Source: Bacteroidia bacterium
Lineage (GTDB): Bacteria; Bacteroidota; Bacteroidia; Flavobacteriales; Flavobacteriaceae
Reading direction: 5' to 3'
NCBI GenBank assembly: GCA_030428705.1
Contig: JAUIDI010000002.1
Location: forward strand, 62,001 to 126,000
Length of the DNA: 64,000 bases
Below the pieces are notes generated by a model. It searched no databases, was not told the DNA's origin, and saw nothing but the letters and a program-made list of their open reading frames with translations. Made by a program: the position numbers and the translations under genes. Positions 26,311 to 34,776 of the stretch are shown here, piece by piece (within the stretch, counting starts at the first letter, position 1; each line of letters begins with the position of its first letter).

Positions 26311-27261
26311 ATGTTGCAAAAATCGATTATTTTTACCGCGATCAAAGTTCGAAGTTTGAAACAAGTTACCATAAATACCCCTTTTATTACCTTGATCGTG
26401 CTTGATTATGGAGCGATAATCCAAAAATTATTGGTCAAGGACAAAGATGGAAATTCAAGAAATGTTGTGGTCGGATACGACTACCCCAGCCTCTACCCCA
26501 CCGACAAAGTTTTTCTTGGCGCCTGTGTCGGTCGTTTTGCCGGACGTATTTCAAATGCGGCCTTCGAACTTGATAGACAGACCTATCCTTTATATGGGGA
26601 GCACGGCATGCACCTGCATGGCGGAAAAGAAGGTTTCGGGAAAAAATATTGGAAAATCGAGGAAGTAGGTCATGGAAAGGAACCTTTTGTCAAACTATCG
26701 TATTTCAGCAAGCATTTGGAAGAAGGGTATCCGGGAAATTTAAACGTAAATGTCACCTATCGGCTATCGAACAATACCCTACAGATAACCCATGAGGCAA
26801 CGACGGACCGTACCACCATAGTCAATTTGACCAACCACTCCTATTTTAGGTTCGATAATGCCGAATCTGTCAATCACTACGAACTTCAGCTGAATTGTAC
26901 TAAAATGGTAGAGACCTTCGAAAACTTGTTGCCAACGGGCAAAATTGTTCCCGTAAAAGATACCGAGTTTGATTTCATGGTGCGGAAAAAAATCGCAGGG
27001 CAGCCCTTGGACACTCCCTATGTTGTTGATGCCGATTCAGAAAGTGTTGGCAAGGTTTACTCCAAAAAAACGGGCATCTCGATGGAGGTCATTACCAATC
27101 AACCTGCGGTTGTCGTCTACACACCTCCCCATTTTCCAGGTATTTGCTTTGAGACCCAGAACTTCCCCGATGCCCCGAATCATAAGAATTTTCCGAGCAG
27201 TGTGTTGCGGCCCGGAGAAAAATACTTTAACGATTCAAAGTTCGTTTTTGGCATTGAATAA
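26311..27261 (+). CDS. galM: Aldose 1-epimerase (galactose mutarotase)
   Basis: Interconverts alpha and beta anomers of hexoses. Family motifs: LDYGAIIQKLLVKDKDG, VGRFAGRISNAAF, catalytic-region His in HGMHLHGGKEGFG and NLTNHSYFR, and catalytic Glu in CFETQNFPDAPNH. The start is uncertain. ATG 26311 gives 316 residues, but family alignment and a promoter-like TTATTTTTA inside the first codons favour TTG 26356 (LKQVTINTPFITL, 301 residues). No signal peptide is evident with either start. Divergent from the ECF sigma gene. Confidence 0.9.
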   Translation: MLQKSIIFTAIKVRSLKQVTINTPFITLIVLDYGAIIQKLLVKDKDGNSRNVVVGYDYPSLYPTDKVFLGACVGRFAGRISNAAFELDRQTYPLYGEHGMHLHGGKEGFGKKYWKIEEVGHGKEPFVKLSYFSKHLEEGYPGNLNVNVTYRLSNNTLQITHEATTDRTTIVNLTNHSYFRFDNAESVNHYELQLNCTKMVETFENLLPTGKIVPVKDTEFDFMVRKKIAGQPLDTPYVVDADSESVGKVYSKKTGISMEVITNQPAVVVYTPPHFPGICFETQNFPDAPNHKNFPSSVLRPGEKYFNDSKFVFGIE

Positions 27262-27354
27262 CCGTGTCGTATGAAAAATTTTTTCCTTTCGACTAAAAAT
27301 TCGTTCAATTGGGGCGGGTTTTAGTAATTTAGAGGGAAATATAATAACAATTCT

Positions 27355-27915
27355 ATGAAGTTTTTAAAATGGTTTTTGATCGTAATCGTAGCATTGGCCC
27401 TGCTTTTCTTTACAGTGGGCAAACCCTATCTTCAAGAACAGACAAAAAAACACAGCCCTGAAAAAGTTTCTACCTATACCAAACATGGAATGGATTTATC
27501 CGTAAAATACAGTAGTCCGTTTAAAAAAGGACGTGTAATTTTCGGAGAGTTGGTCCCCTACAATACCATATGGCGTACCGGGGCGAACGAACCAACGACC
27601 TTTACCACAGGGACCGACATTAAAATCGAAGGCAATGAACTACCCACCGGAACATATTCAATATGGACCAATCCCAATCCTGAAAGTTGGTCAGTAATGT
27701 TCAACAAAGAGGTTCCCGAATGGGGCGTTACCCTTCTGAGCGGAGGTAAAGAAACTACCAGAAATCCTGAACAGGATGTCGTTACGGTAGAAGTACCCAC
27801 CGAAAAGTTACCTTCACCCCAAGAAAGTTTCATTATCGATTTTGAGGATTCCGACAAAACGTACCTTACTTTGTCTTGGGACGAGACCAAGGTGAAAGTT
27901 CCTATTGAAAATTAG
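27355..27915 (+). CDS. DUF2911 family exported protein
   Basis: A 186-residue protein with an N-terminal signal or anchor (FLKWFLIVIVALALLFFTVG). The DUF2911 core follows: KYSSPFKKGRVIFGELVPYN, then IWRTGANEPTTFTTGTDIKI and LPTGTYSIWTNPNPESWSVM. It is predicted to be a periplasmic beta-sandwich protein. Function is not established in the family. The stop is 2 bases before the TTG start of meaB, so the two are probably co-translated, though a functional link is unclear. Confidence 0.85.
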   Translation: MKFLKWFLIVIVALALLFFTVGKPYLQEQTKKHSPEKVSTYTKHGMDLSVKYSSPFKKGRVIFGELVPYNTIWRTGANEPTTFTTGTDIKIEGNELPTGTYSIWTNPNPESWSVMFNKEVPEWGVTLLSGGKETTRNPEQDVVTVEVPTEKLPSPQESFIIDFEDSDKTYLTLSWDETKVKVPIEN

Positions 27916-27917
27916 CA

Positions 27918-28964
27918 TTGGAGCCAAAGAAGAACACTGACGCAAAAAATATTTCAAAGGTTCAGGAGAAGCGAAGGCAATCCCCCACCGAAGAAGTACT
28001 GGTCAAAGGTATTTTGAATGGTGACCGAACGGCTTTGGCCAGGGCCATTACACTTATCGAAAGTACGCAGATCGAACATCTTGAAAAGGCCAATTTTTTG
28101 GTAGAGCAGTGTTTGGTAAAAAAATCGGATAGCATTCGTATAGGTATTACCGGTGTTCCGGGTGTTGGTAAAAGTACTTTTATAGAGGCCTTTGGCAAGT
28201 ATCTTACATCGAAGGGGAAAAAAGTGGCGGTACTGGCCATCGACCCTACGAGTACCCAAAGTAAAGGCAGTATTTTAGGTGACAAGACCCGTATGAACGA
28301 ACTGGTCAAAGACCCGAATGCCTTTATCCGTCCGTCACCCTCAAGCGAATCTTTGGGCGGTGTAGCGCGCAAGACCCGGGAGACGATGATCCTATGTGAA
28401 GCTGCCGGATACGATGTCATCCTTATTGAAACCGTAGGTGTAGGCCAAAGTGAAACGGCCGTACACAGTATGGTCGATTTTTTCCTTCTTTTAAAATTGG
28501 CAGGGGCCGGTGACGAACTTCAAGGCATCAAGAGAGGTATTATCGAAATGGCCGACGCCCTGGTAATCAATAAGGCCGACGGGGCCAATAGAAAAGAGGC
28601 AAACAGGGCACAAACCGAATTCAAAAGGGCATTGCATTTGTATCCGCCCAAGTCGAATGGGTGGATGCCAAAAGTCTTGACCTGTTCGGCTTTGGAAAAA
28701 ACCGGCATTTCCGAAATCTGGGATATGATCCTTGAATATATGGCCCTCGCCAAAAAAACGGATTATTTTGATTCGGCCAGAAAACAGCAGAATAAAAGTT
28801 GGTTGTTACAGACCATTGACGAAAGGTTGAAACAGCGTTTTTATGCAAATCCAGAGAACAAAAAGCGCCTTGAGGAATTGCTGAACGATGTCATGGCTAA
28901 CAAAATATCACCTTTTCAAGCCGCGGAAAAGTTATTGAAGGCCTATAAAAAAGAAAAGTCTTAA
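27918..28964 (+). CDS. meaB: Methylmalonyl-CoA mutase-associated GTPase MeaB
   Basis: A G3E-type GTPase chaperone that protects and reloads the cobalamin of methylmalonyl-CoA mutase. The P-loop is GVPGVGKSTFIEAFG; other motifs are VLAIDPTSTQSKGSILGDKT, the switch region ETVGVGQSETAV and the guanine motif VINKADG. At 348 residues it is slightly longer than typical because of a charged N-terminal extension. No ATG fits upstream of the P-loop, so TTG 27918 is the likely start. The mutase genes are not in this window. Confidence 0.93.
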   Translation: MEPKKNTDAKNISKVQEKRRQSPTEEVLVKGILNGDRTALARAITLIESTQIEHLEKANFLVEQCLVKKSDSIRIGITGVPGVGKSTFIEAFGKYLTSKGKKVAVLAIDPTSTQSKGSILGDKTRMNELVKDPNAFIRPSPSSESLGGVARKTRETMILCEAAGYDVILIETVGVGQSETAVHSMVDFFLLLKLAGAGDELQGIKRGIIEMADALVINKADGANRKEANRAQTEFKRALHLYPPKSNGWMPKVLTCSALEKTGISEIWDMILEYMALAKKTDYFDSARKQQNKSWLLQTIDERLKQRFYANPENKKRLEELLNDVMANKISPFQAAEKLLKAYKKEKS

Positions 28965-28970
28965 AACACT

Positions 28971-28978
28971 TAACTTTG
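28971..28978 (+). promoter_or_regulatory. -7 promoter element before the membrane-glycan GT2 gene
   Basis: TAACTTTG matches TAnnTTTG exactly, 20 bases before ATG 28999 and just after the meaB stop. A new transcript for the GT2 and flippase-like genes is likely. No clear -33 element. Confidence 0.5.
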
Positions 28979-28998
28979 ACCAACGGTAAATTCTTTCG

Positions 28999-29958
28999 AT
29001 GAATCCTATTACACAGAGCTTACTTTCCGTGGTCGTACCATTGTATAACGAAGAGGATAATGTTATACTACTGACCGAAAAAATCCATGAAAGTTTAACG
29101 GGATACAATTATCAGATTATCTATATCGATGATTTTTCAAAGGATAAAACCCGTCAGGTTGTCAAAAAAATGAACGACAAAAAGGTTCATCTTATCGAGC
29201 TCAAAAAAAACTATGGCCAAAGTCTCGCGCTGGCCGCCGGAATAGACTATGCCGAAGGCGAGTTTATCATTACCATGGATGGCGACCTGCAAAACGACTC
29301 CAGCGATATACCCCAGATGTTGCAATATGCCGTGAACGGGGAGTATGATGTAGTAACGGGAATACGTCAAAAGCGCAAGGATTCGCTCATTAAAAAAATT
29401 CCTTCTAAAATTGCCAACTTTTTGGTGCGGCGCGTAACCAAACTGGATATCAAGGACAATGGATGCGCCTTGAAAGTTTTTACCAAAGATATTGCCAAAG
29501 ACCTTAACCTCTATGGCGAGATGCACCGTTTCATTACGCTGCTGGCCCATCTAGAGGGCGCACAGATCAAACAGGTACCCGTGAAACATCACGCCCGCCA
29601 TGCCGGGGTATCGAAGTACGGTCTTGAACGTGTTTTCAAAGTAGTGGCCGACATGATGTTATTGCTCTTTATACGCAAGTACTTTCAAAGACCCATACAT
29701 CTTTTTGGTATTTTCGGTTTCCTGTTGATTTTATTGGGCGTTCTAATAAATATTTACCTTCTTTTCGTCAAATTTTATTTGGGAGAAGATATCGGCAATC
29801 GCCCATTGTTGATTTTTGGGCTCATGTTTATCTTGGCAGGCATTCAGCTATTCACCATTGGCATTGTCATGGAACTTTTGATACGCACCTATTATGAATC
29901 ACAGAACAAGAGACCGTACCGCATCAAAAAAGTGACCGTTGGTGGCAAATCGTCGTAA
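28999..29958 (+). CDS. Family 2 glycosyltransferase, polyprenyl-phosphate type (DPM1/ArnC-like)
   Basis: Transfers a sugar from a nucleotide donor to a polyprenyl phosphate on the cytosolic face of the membrane. The GT-A domain has SVVVPLYNEEDNVILLTEKI, YIDDFSKDKTRQVV and the metal-binding DGDLQNDSSDIPQM. Two C-terminal membrane segments (about residues 232-255 and 265-290) anchor it, as in ArnC and GtrB. The downstream flippase-like gene overlaps it by about 17-20 bases. Together with the convergent GT39 and PAP2 genes this suggests a lipid-linked sugar pathway that modifies an envelope glycan. Confidence 0.9.
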   Translation: MNPITQSLLSVVVPLYNEEDNVILLTEKIHESLTGYNYQIIYIDDFSKDKTRQVVKKMNDKKVHLIELKKNYGQSLALAAGIDYAEGEFIITMDGDLQNDSSDIPQMLQYAVNGEYDVVTGIRQKRKDSLIKKIPSKIANFLVRRVTKLDIKDNGCALKVFTKDIAKDLNLYGEMHRFITLLAHLEGAQIKQVPVKHHARHAGVSKYGLERVFKVVADMMLLLFIRKYFQRPIHLFGIFGFLLILLGVLINIYLLFVKFYLGEDIGNRPLLIFGLMFILAGIQLFTIGIVMELLIRTYYESQNKRPYRIKKVTVGGKSS

Positions 29959-30829
29959 AAAGCTCATCACCGTATTAAAGATCGCCGTCAGTGCGATACT
30001 TATCTATTTTATTTTCACCAAGGTCGATTTCGACGAAGTATGGGCCATTCTTAAAAGTACGAATCCTTTTTACCTCGTTTTGGCCATCATTCTTTTCGTG
30101 CTGTCAAAGATTATCGCCGCCTTTCGCCTTAACCTTTACTTTCATCGGCTAAGAATATTCCTGTCCCAAAAAAGTAATTTAAAACTTTATCTGTTGGGCA
30201 TGTTCTATAATCTTTTTCTTCCCGGGGGAATCGGAGGGGATGCCTATAAAGGTTATTTGATCAAAAAGAAATTCGAGGTAAAGACCAAAAAGGTCATATC
30301 CGTTTTACTGTTGGATAGACTCAGCGGATTGCTGCTTCTTTTCGTGTACGCCTGTGTATTGGCGACGATTATCGGAAATCACGATCTTGAACGGTTCAAA
30401 CCATTGTTCATTGCGGCAATTCTTGTAAGTATAGCGGCATTTTGGCTACTTAACAAGAATTTTTTTAGAGATATGTTTCCTGTATTTTGGAAGTCTTTTT
30501 TTCATTCGGCCTTGGTGCAATTGGCACAATTGGCCAGTGCTTATTTTATATTGAAATCTTTGGGGATAGCAATGGACACCATCGCTTATCTATTCATATT
30601 CCTAGTGTCATCCATTGTTTCGGTAATCCCCCTCACCATCGGTGGTATCGGCAGCCGTGAAGTTACTTTTTATTATGGGGCGACCTTGTTAGGTTTAAAT
30701 CAAAATACCTCGATAAGTATAAGTATGGTGTTTTTTTTGATAACCGCTTTCGTATCCTTTCTAGGGATTTATTACCACTTTAAAAAAGTTGAATTAGAGG
30801 TTATGGCAAATACCAGTGAAAAGAAATAA
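29942..30829 (+). CDS. Lysylphosphatidylglycerol synthase TM-like / UPF0104 flippase-like protein
   Basis: A 295-residue multi-pass membrane protein. Family motifs are NLFLPGGIGGDAYKGYLIKK and VSVIPLTIGGIGSREVTFYY; about seven membrane segments are evident. GTG 29942 (or the adjacent TTG 29939) is the start, overlapping the glycosyltransferase stop. Members of this family are often paired with polyprenyl glycosyltransferases and are suspected of moving lipid-linked sugars, which fits the context. The family name reflects the MprF membrane domain; no aminoacyl-transferase domain is present. Confidence 0.88.
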   Translation: MANRRKKLITVLKIAVSAILIYFIFTKVDFDEVWAILKSTNPFYLVLAIILFVLSKIIAAFRLNLYFHRLRIFLSQKSNLKLYLLGMFYNLFLPGGIGGDAYKGYLIKKKFEVKTKKVISVLLLDRLSGLLLLFVYACVLATIIGNHDLERFKPLFIAAILVSIAAFWLLNKNFFRDMFPVFWKSFFHSALVQLAQLASAYFILKSLGIAMDTIAYLFIFLVSSIVSVIPLTIGGIGSREVTFYYGATLLGLNQNTSISISMVFFLITAFVSFLGIYYHFKKVELEVMANTSEKK

Positions 30830-30843
30830 AAAATTTCTTGAAA

Positions 30844-30929
30844 TTCGATTATTTGGATTCCCGTCTTCACGGGAATGACAAGTTCGTCGGAAATCCCGAC
30901 GCAGAGCGTAGAGGAATTCTTTTCGATTA
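30844..30929. repeat. REP/MITE-like palindromic element between convergent genes
   Basis: Contains a perfect 7-base-pair stem ATTCCCG/CGGGAAT (30857-30876, loop TCTTCA) followed by GTCGG/CCGAC (30886-30900). The pair is bracketed by 8-base direct repeats TTCGATTA at 30844-30851 and 30922-30929. I recall TTCCCGNNTTCNCGGGAATGAC-like palindromes as dispersed repeats in many bacteria. The flanking repeats could be a target duplication, but the sequence is AT-rich and 8 bases could match by chance. It may also terminate both convergent genes. Confidence 0.5.
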
Positions 30930-32585
30930 ATAAATATGCACCAAATGCATTTTATTAAGTACTTTTTTTCGCTTTGCCGGATCCAAGAATTTTCCTTGAA
31001 GACGGGTAATCCTAAATTGTTTTTCAGTGAACTGCCGATTCCAATCGAAGCCCGATTCGTGCAATTGCTTTAATTCTTCTTCGTTGGCGTAAACCCAAAC
31101 ATCCTGTTTATCCCTTAATTCTTCCAATGAAAGAATCTGAACCGGTCGTTTATTATAGAAATCAAGTGCCCAGGTATATCTTTCCGATATTTTATAAATC
31201 TTGTCCACCGAAATATCGTTCTCGACAATAGTGTTCGCCATGGTAGAACCCGCCTGATATTGTAATAAATGTGGATAAAAATGAAGGTTTAATACCGTAT
31301 TCAGAAGAATGGCGCTACAGACCGATATAGTAATGATCCGAAAATAATAGGCTTCTCGGATCAAGCAGTAATAGATGATAATAACCGAGGCCGCCAGCAT
31401 TGCCAAATAGGCATACGGACTCTTGAACCTGAAAACGTAGAAGCACATCAACGACGATGCAACAAATACTATGGCCAATATAAAATACTGGATCCCTAGC
31501 AAAATCTTAAGTTGCTTGTTGGAGTCGGTCTTGCCCAAACCATGAAGATAAGAAGCAGTGAGAACTGCGAACAAGGGAATCGTAATATTTAAATAGTGAG
31601 GCAGCTTGAACTGGGCAAAACTGATGATCATAAAAATCAGGGTGATTCCGCCAACGGTCAACAATTCTATATCCGGGGACGGGCGAAATCTTTCGTTGAT
31701 AAAAACCTTGATCTTGGTAAAATAGGCCAAGATACCCAAAACCGTCCATGGTAAAAAGACCCAGAGAAACGTATGGAAAAAGAAAAAATAATCGCTACTG
31801 TTCTTACCGATTCCCTCACCGCTCATACGCTCAAAACTCTGCTCCCAAAAAATGAAAAAAATGCCGCTTCTGTTTCCCCTGCCCCTAATGATTTTTTCGG
31901 GATGCAAATCGAACTGATGATAGTAGGCATAAAGCATGGGAGTAATCGCTACGGCAAAAACAACAAGGGCGGTCAAAACCTTCCAATTAAAAAGAACTTT
32001 AAAATTTCGGGTATATGCCAAATGACAGATCAAGGGAAGACCCATAACCACTAGAGCTATCTGACCTTTTGTAGAAAAAGCGATTCCGGCGGCGAAAGCC
32101 CCTAAAAGGATATTTTTTAAGTTTTGTGTTTTTATATAGGCCGTCAATTGCCAAATGGCCAAAATAGTAAAGCCCGTAAGAACGGCATCGGTACGCACAT
32201 CGATTGCGGAAAGCACAATGGTCTGGGCGGTCATAAAGATCAATGATGCCAATTTACCAACATCATTGTTGTAAAGTAATTTCCCCAGCCCGAAGCAGCT
32301 ATAGGCACCCAATAGGGTCGCCAAAATTCCAGGGATCCGATAAGCCCAATCATGAATGCCAAAAATCTTAAAAGACAGTGCCGCGAGCCAGTAGTGCATA
32401 TGGGGTTTGTCCAAATACTCTTCAGGACCTTTAAAAAGGCTCAAGAAGTCGTTCTCCTGGACCATGCGCATGGCCATCACCGCAAATTGCGCAGAGTCGT
32501 TCTCAAAGAGCGTTACGAACATTCCGGCGCAATAAACCAGAAAAATCAAAAACAGTAAAAACCAATACCTTCGGTTAGAAATCAT
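30927..32585 (-). CDS. Integral membrane glycosyltransferase, GT39/ArnT-like
   Basis: A 552-residue polytopic protein that moves a sugar from a polyprenyl-phosphate donor to an acceptor in the periplasm. The start is ATG 32585 (MISNRRYWFLLFLIFLVY), which overlaps the PAP2 stop by ATGA; a longer in-frame start lacks this coupling. The first periplasmic loop has the acidic motif FENDSAQFAVMAM and the later DKPHMHYWLAALSFKIFG, typical of PMT_2/ArnT proteins. Around a dozen membrane segments precede a soluble C-terminal domain. It likely uses the lipid-linked sugar made by the convergent GT2 gene. Confidence 0.88.
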   Translation of the reverse strand: MISNRRYWFLLFLIFLVYCAGMFVTLFENDSAQFAVMAMRMVQENDFLSLFKGPEEYLDKPHMHYWLAALSFKIFGIHDWAYRIPGILATLLGAYSCFGLGKLLYNNDVGKLASLIFMTAQTIVLSAIDVRTDAVLTGFTILAIWQLTAYIKTQNLKNILLGAFAAGIAFSTKGQIALVVMGLPLICHLAYTRNFKVLFNWKVLTALVVFAVAITPMLYAYYHQFDLHPEKIIRGRGNRSGIFFIFWEQSFERMSGEGIGKNSSDYFFFFHTFLWVFLPWTVLGILAYFTKIKVFINERFRPSPDIELLTVGGITLIFMIISFAQFKLPHYLNITIPLFAVLTASYLHGLGKTDSNKQLKILLGIQYFILAIVFVASSLMCFYVFRFKSPYAYLAMLAASVIIIYYCLIREAYYFRIITISVCSAILLNTVLNLHFYPHLLQYQAGSTMANTIVENDISVDKIYKISERYTWALDFYNKRPVQILSLEELRDKQDVWVYANEEELKQLHESGFDWNRQFTEKQFRITRLQGKFLDPAKRKKVLNKMHLVHIY

Positions 32586-33151
32586 TGGGGAAATTTCTGT
32601 TGCGCAAATATATGCAACTTTGAGGCAATCCAACTTAGAAAGAGTCCGAAAAGCCCGCCAGTAATGACATCGAACGGAAAATGCACCCCGATATAGATAC
32701 GGCTATAGGCCATCAAAAAAGCCCAGACCATCAATAAAATTCCTATGTAGCGCAACTTAGGCCTTAAGACTGTCGTGAAGAAAAAAGCGATGGCAAAAGA
32801 ATTGGCGGCATGGGCCGAAAAATAACCGAACTTACCCCCACAAGTATCCTTTACCAATCGCATCAACGGGCTTACCTCTGAATCGTAACAGGGTCGCAGG
32901 CGCTGTACCCCATACTTGAAAAAATCGGCCAGACCGTTTACGGCCACTACTAAAACGATTGCACTCAAAATGGCCAAAAGCGTTTTTTTTGCCCCAAAAT
33001 AGCGATAGGTCAAAATTATCAGCAAAATGTAAATCGGAATCGAACTGAACTTATTGGTAACGAACATCCAAAAACCGTCCCAAGAAGGGTTTCCCAAATT
33101 ATTGAGAAAGAGAAACAGGTCTTTGTCGTAGCGGATGAGTTCTTCCCACAT
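32582..33151 (-). CDS. PAP2-superfamily phosphatase, membrane bound
   Basis: A 189-residue membrane phosphatase. The three PAP2 signatures are visible: KYGVQRLRPC (KxxxxxxRP), FSAHAANSFAIAFF (xSxH, with SAH) and SRIYIGVHFPFDVITGG (SRxxxxxHxxxD). About five or six membrane segments. The start is ATG 33151; an upstream TTG would overlap the previous gene. Family members dephosphorylate undecaprenyl pyrophosphate, lipid A or phosphatidate. Translationally coupled to the downstream GT39 gene, so recycling of the lipid carrier is a reasonable role. Confidence 0.9.
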   Translation of the reverse strand: MWEELIRYDKDLFLFLNNLGNPSWDGFWMFVTNKFSSIPIYILLIILTYRYFGAKKTLLAILSAIVLVVAVNGLADFFKYGVQRLRPCYDSEVSPLMRLVKDTCGGKFGYFSAHAANSFAIAFFFTTVLRPKLRYIGILLMVWAFLMAYSRIYIGVHFPFDVITGGLFGLFLSWIASKLHIFAQQKFPQ

Positions 33152-33156
33152 AACGG

Positions 33157-33384
33157 TCAATCTTCATATCGTGCGACCTCCCTGTCATAAAAATCCGTTG
33201 CCGCTTGAATCAGATTGGTAGTCTCGCTCTCAAGGTCGGCCTCGTCTTCCTTCGAAAAATCTTCGAACCATGTTACCTCATCATTTTCCAAATTGATGAT
33301 AAAACGGGGATATTCGGTATGGACAATGAATATGGCCTCAGGAAAATCGGTATTGTCCCCTAGAATGAATTTAGGCAGCTCCAT
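33157..33384 (-). CDS. Small acidic protein of unknown function (75 aa)
   Basis: No named family recognised. It starts MELPKFILGDNTDFPEAIFI and has a highly acidic C-terminal half (EDFSKEDEADLESETTNLIQ). No signal peptide, membrane segment or cysteine, so it is probably cytosolic. The N-terminus overlaps the MATE gene end by 14 bases and the stop is 5 bases before the PAP2 start, tying it into the operon. Similar small proteins seem to accompany these genes in flavobacteria, from memory. Function unknown. Confidence 0.75.
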   Translation of the reverse strand: MELPKFILGDNTDFPEAIFIVHTEYPRFIINLENDEVTWFEDFSKEDEADLESETTNLIQAATDFYDREVARYED

Positions 33385-34747
33385 CGGTAATCAGTTTTTT
33401 GGTCAAATAATTGAATCGAATATACAACATAATCGCCGAGGCCGTCAAGCCCGACAATAGACCGATCCAAATGCCCATGCTTTTGAGGTCGGTCTTCAGG
33501 CCCAAATAAAAGGAAATCGGAAAACCGATCAACCAGTAGGCAACAAATGTTATGAAGGTAGGAATCTTTACGTCTTGCAAACCCCGTAGCGCACCCAATA
33601 CAACAACCTGAATACCGTCTGAAATCTGAAAAAATGCGGCTATCAAAAGTAATTGCGCCGTTAGGGCGATCACTTCGGTATTGTCCGCCAGGTTGAGTGC
33701 ATTGTCTAGGTCGAGATACAGGGAAGGAAACCAATACCTGCCTACAAGAAACCAAACTGCGAATAGGATTTCGATCAAAACGGTCAATAAAAATATGGAA
33801 TGTGCAATGCGACGTAATGCCTTATAGTTTTCCAATCCTTTTTGATTGCCGACCCGAATCATCGCGGCCACACCAAGCCCCATACCGAACATAAAGGTCA
33901 TACTTGCCAAGTTCAGGGCAATCTGATTGGCCGCTTGCGGATTCTTTCCTAGAATCCCACTGAGCCAGATGGCCGCCGTGAATATGGCAACCTCAAAGAA
34001 CATCTGTAATGCCGAAGGAAAGCCCAAACTTATAATCTTTCTGATTACTTTCTTTTCGATTTTCTTAAGGTCGAATCCGGTAACATAGTCATGGAACTTC
34101 CTTTTATTCTTCAGTATGAGCCAAATGTACACCACCATCATACACCTCGCTACCAATGTGCCGATCGCGGCCCCTACGATGCCCAATTTTGGAAATCCGA
34201 AAGACCCGAAAATCAATAAATAGTTCAAGATAATGTTCACCACATTGGCAATAATGGTAGCGTACATGGGATACTTTGTTTGTGAGAGTCCTTCCGAGAA
34301 TTGCTTGAATGCCTGAAATATGATCAATGGCACCAAAGAAATAGCGACCAGATCAAGATAGGGCATGGCCAATTCGACAACTTCTTGTGGCTGATCCATT
34401 AAATGCATCAACGGTTTACATAGGAGTATCACCAAGAGCAAAAACAATCCCAAAATAGTACATAATATAAGACCATGTTTCAAGGCACTTTTTGCATTGG
34501 CCTTGTTACCGGCTCCATCGGCCTCCGCCACCAGAGGCGTAATCGCGGTCGAAAAACCAATGCCCAAAGACATGGCAATAAAAATAAAACTGTTGCCAAG
34601 GGATACCGCCGCCAGTTCGGCCGTACCTAATTGTCCCACCATGATATTGTCGGCCAGCTGTACAATGGTATGGCCCAACAATCCCATAATCACGGGAAGG
34701 GACAGCTTCAAGTTATAACGAAATTCTTTAGTATAATTTTTCAGCAA
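33371..34747 (-). CDS. MATE family multidrug/cation antiporter (NorM-like)
   Basis: A 458-residue, 12-segment efflux protein driven by Na+ or H+. Family features: LPVIMGLLGHTIVQLADNIM near the N-terminus, the repeat-like MFGMGLGVAAMIRVGNQKGL in the second half, and internal two-fold symmetry. The only plausible start is TTG 34747 (MLKNYTKEF), 29 bases after mazG. It heads the run MATE, acidic protein, PAP2, GT39 on the minus strand. Substrates are not deducible. Confidence 0.9.
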   Translation of the reverse strand: MLKNYTKEFRYNLKLSLPVIMGLLGHTIVQLADNIMVGQLGTAELAAVSLGNSFIFIAMSLGIGFSTAITPLVAEADGAGNKANAKSALKHGLILCTILGLFLLLVILLCKPLMHLMDQPQEVVELAMPYLDLVAISLVPLIIFQAFKQFSEGLSQTKYPMYATIIANVVNIILNYLLIFGSFGFPKLGIVGAAIGTLVARCMMVVYIWLILKNKRKFHDYVTGFDLKKIEKKVIRKIISLGFPSALQMFFEVAIFTAAIWLSGILGKNPQAANQIALNLASMTFMFGMGLGVAAMIRVGNQKGLENYKALRRIAHSIFLLTVLIEILFAVWFLVGRYWFPSLYLDLDNALNLADNTEVIALTAQLLLIAAFFQISDGIQVVVLGALRGLQDVKIPTFITFVAYWLIGFPISFYLGLKTDLKSMGIWIGLLSGLTASAIMLYIRFNYLTKKLITDGAA

Positions 34748-34776
34748 GGTGGCCTGTCTTTAATCGAAATATCGAT

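Noticed and set aside
30857-30900. Palindromes considered as a CRISPR repeat
   Set aside because: Only one unit is present, with no spacers and no cas genes.
31773-32054. A 93-codon plus-strand frame inside the GT39 gene
   Set aside because: Antisense to a well-supported membrane glycosyltransferase with no domain of its own.
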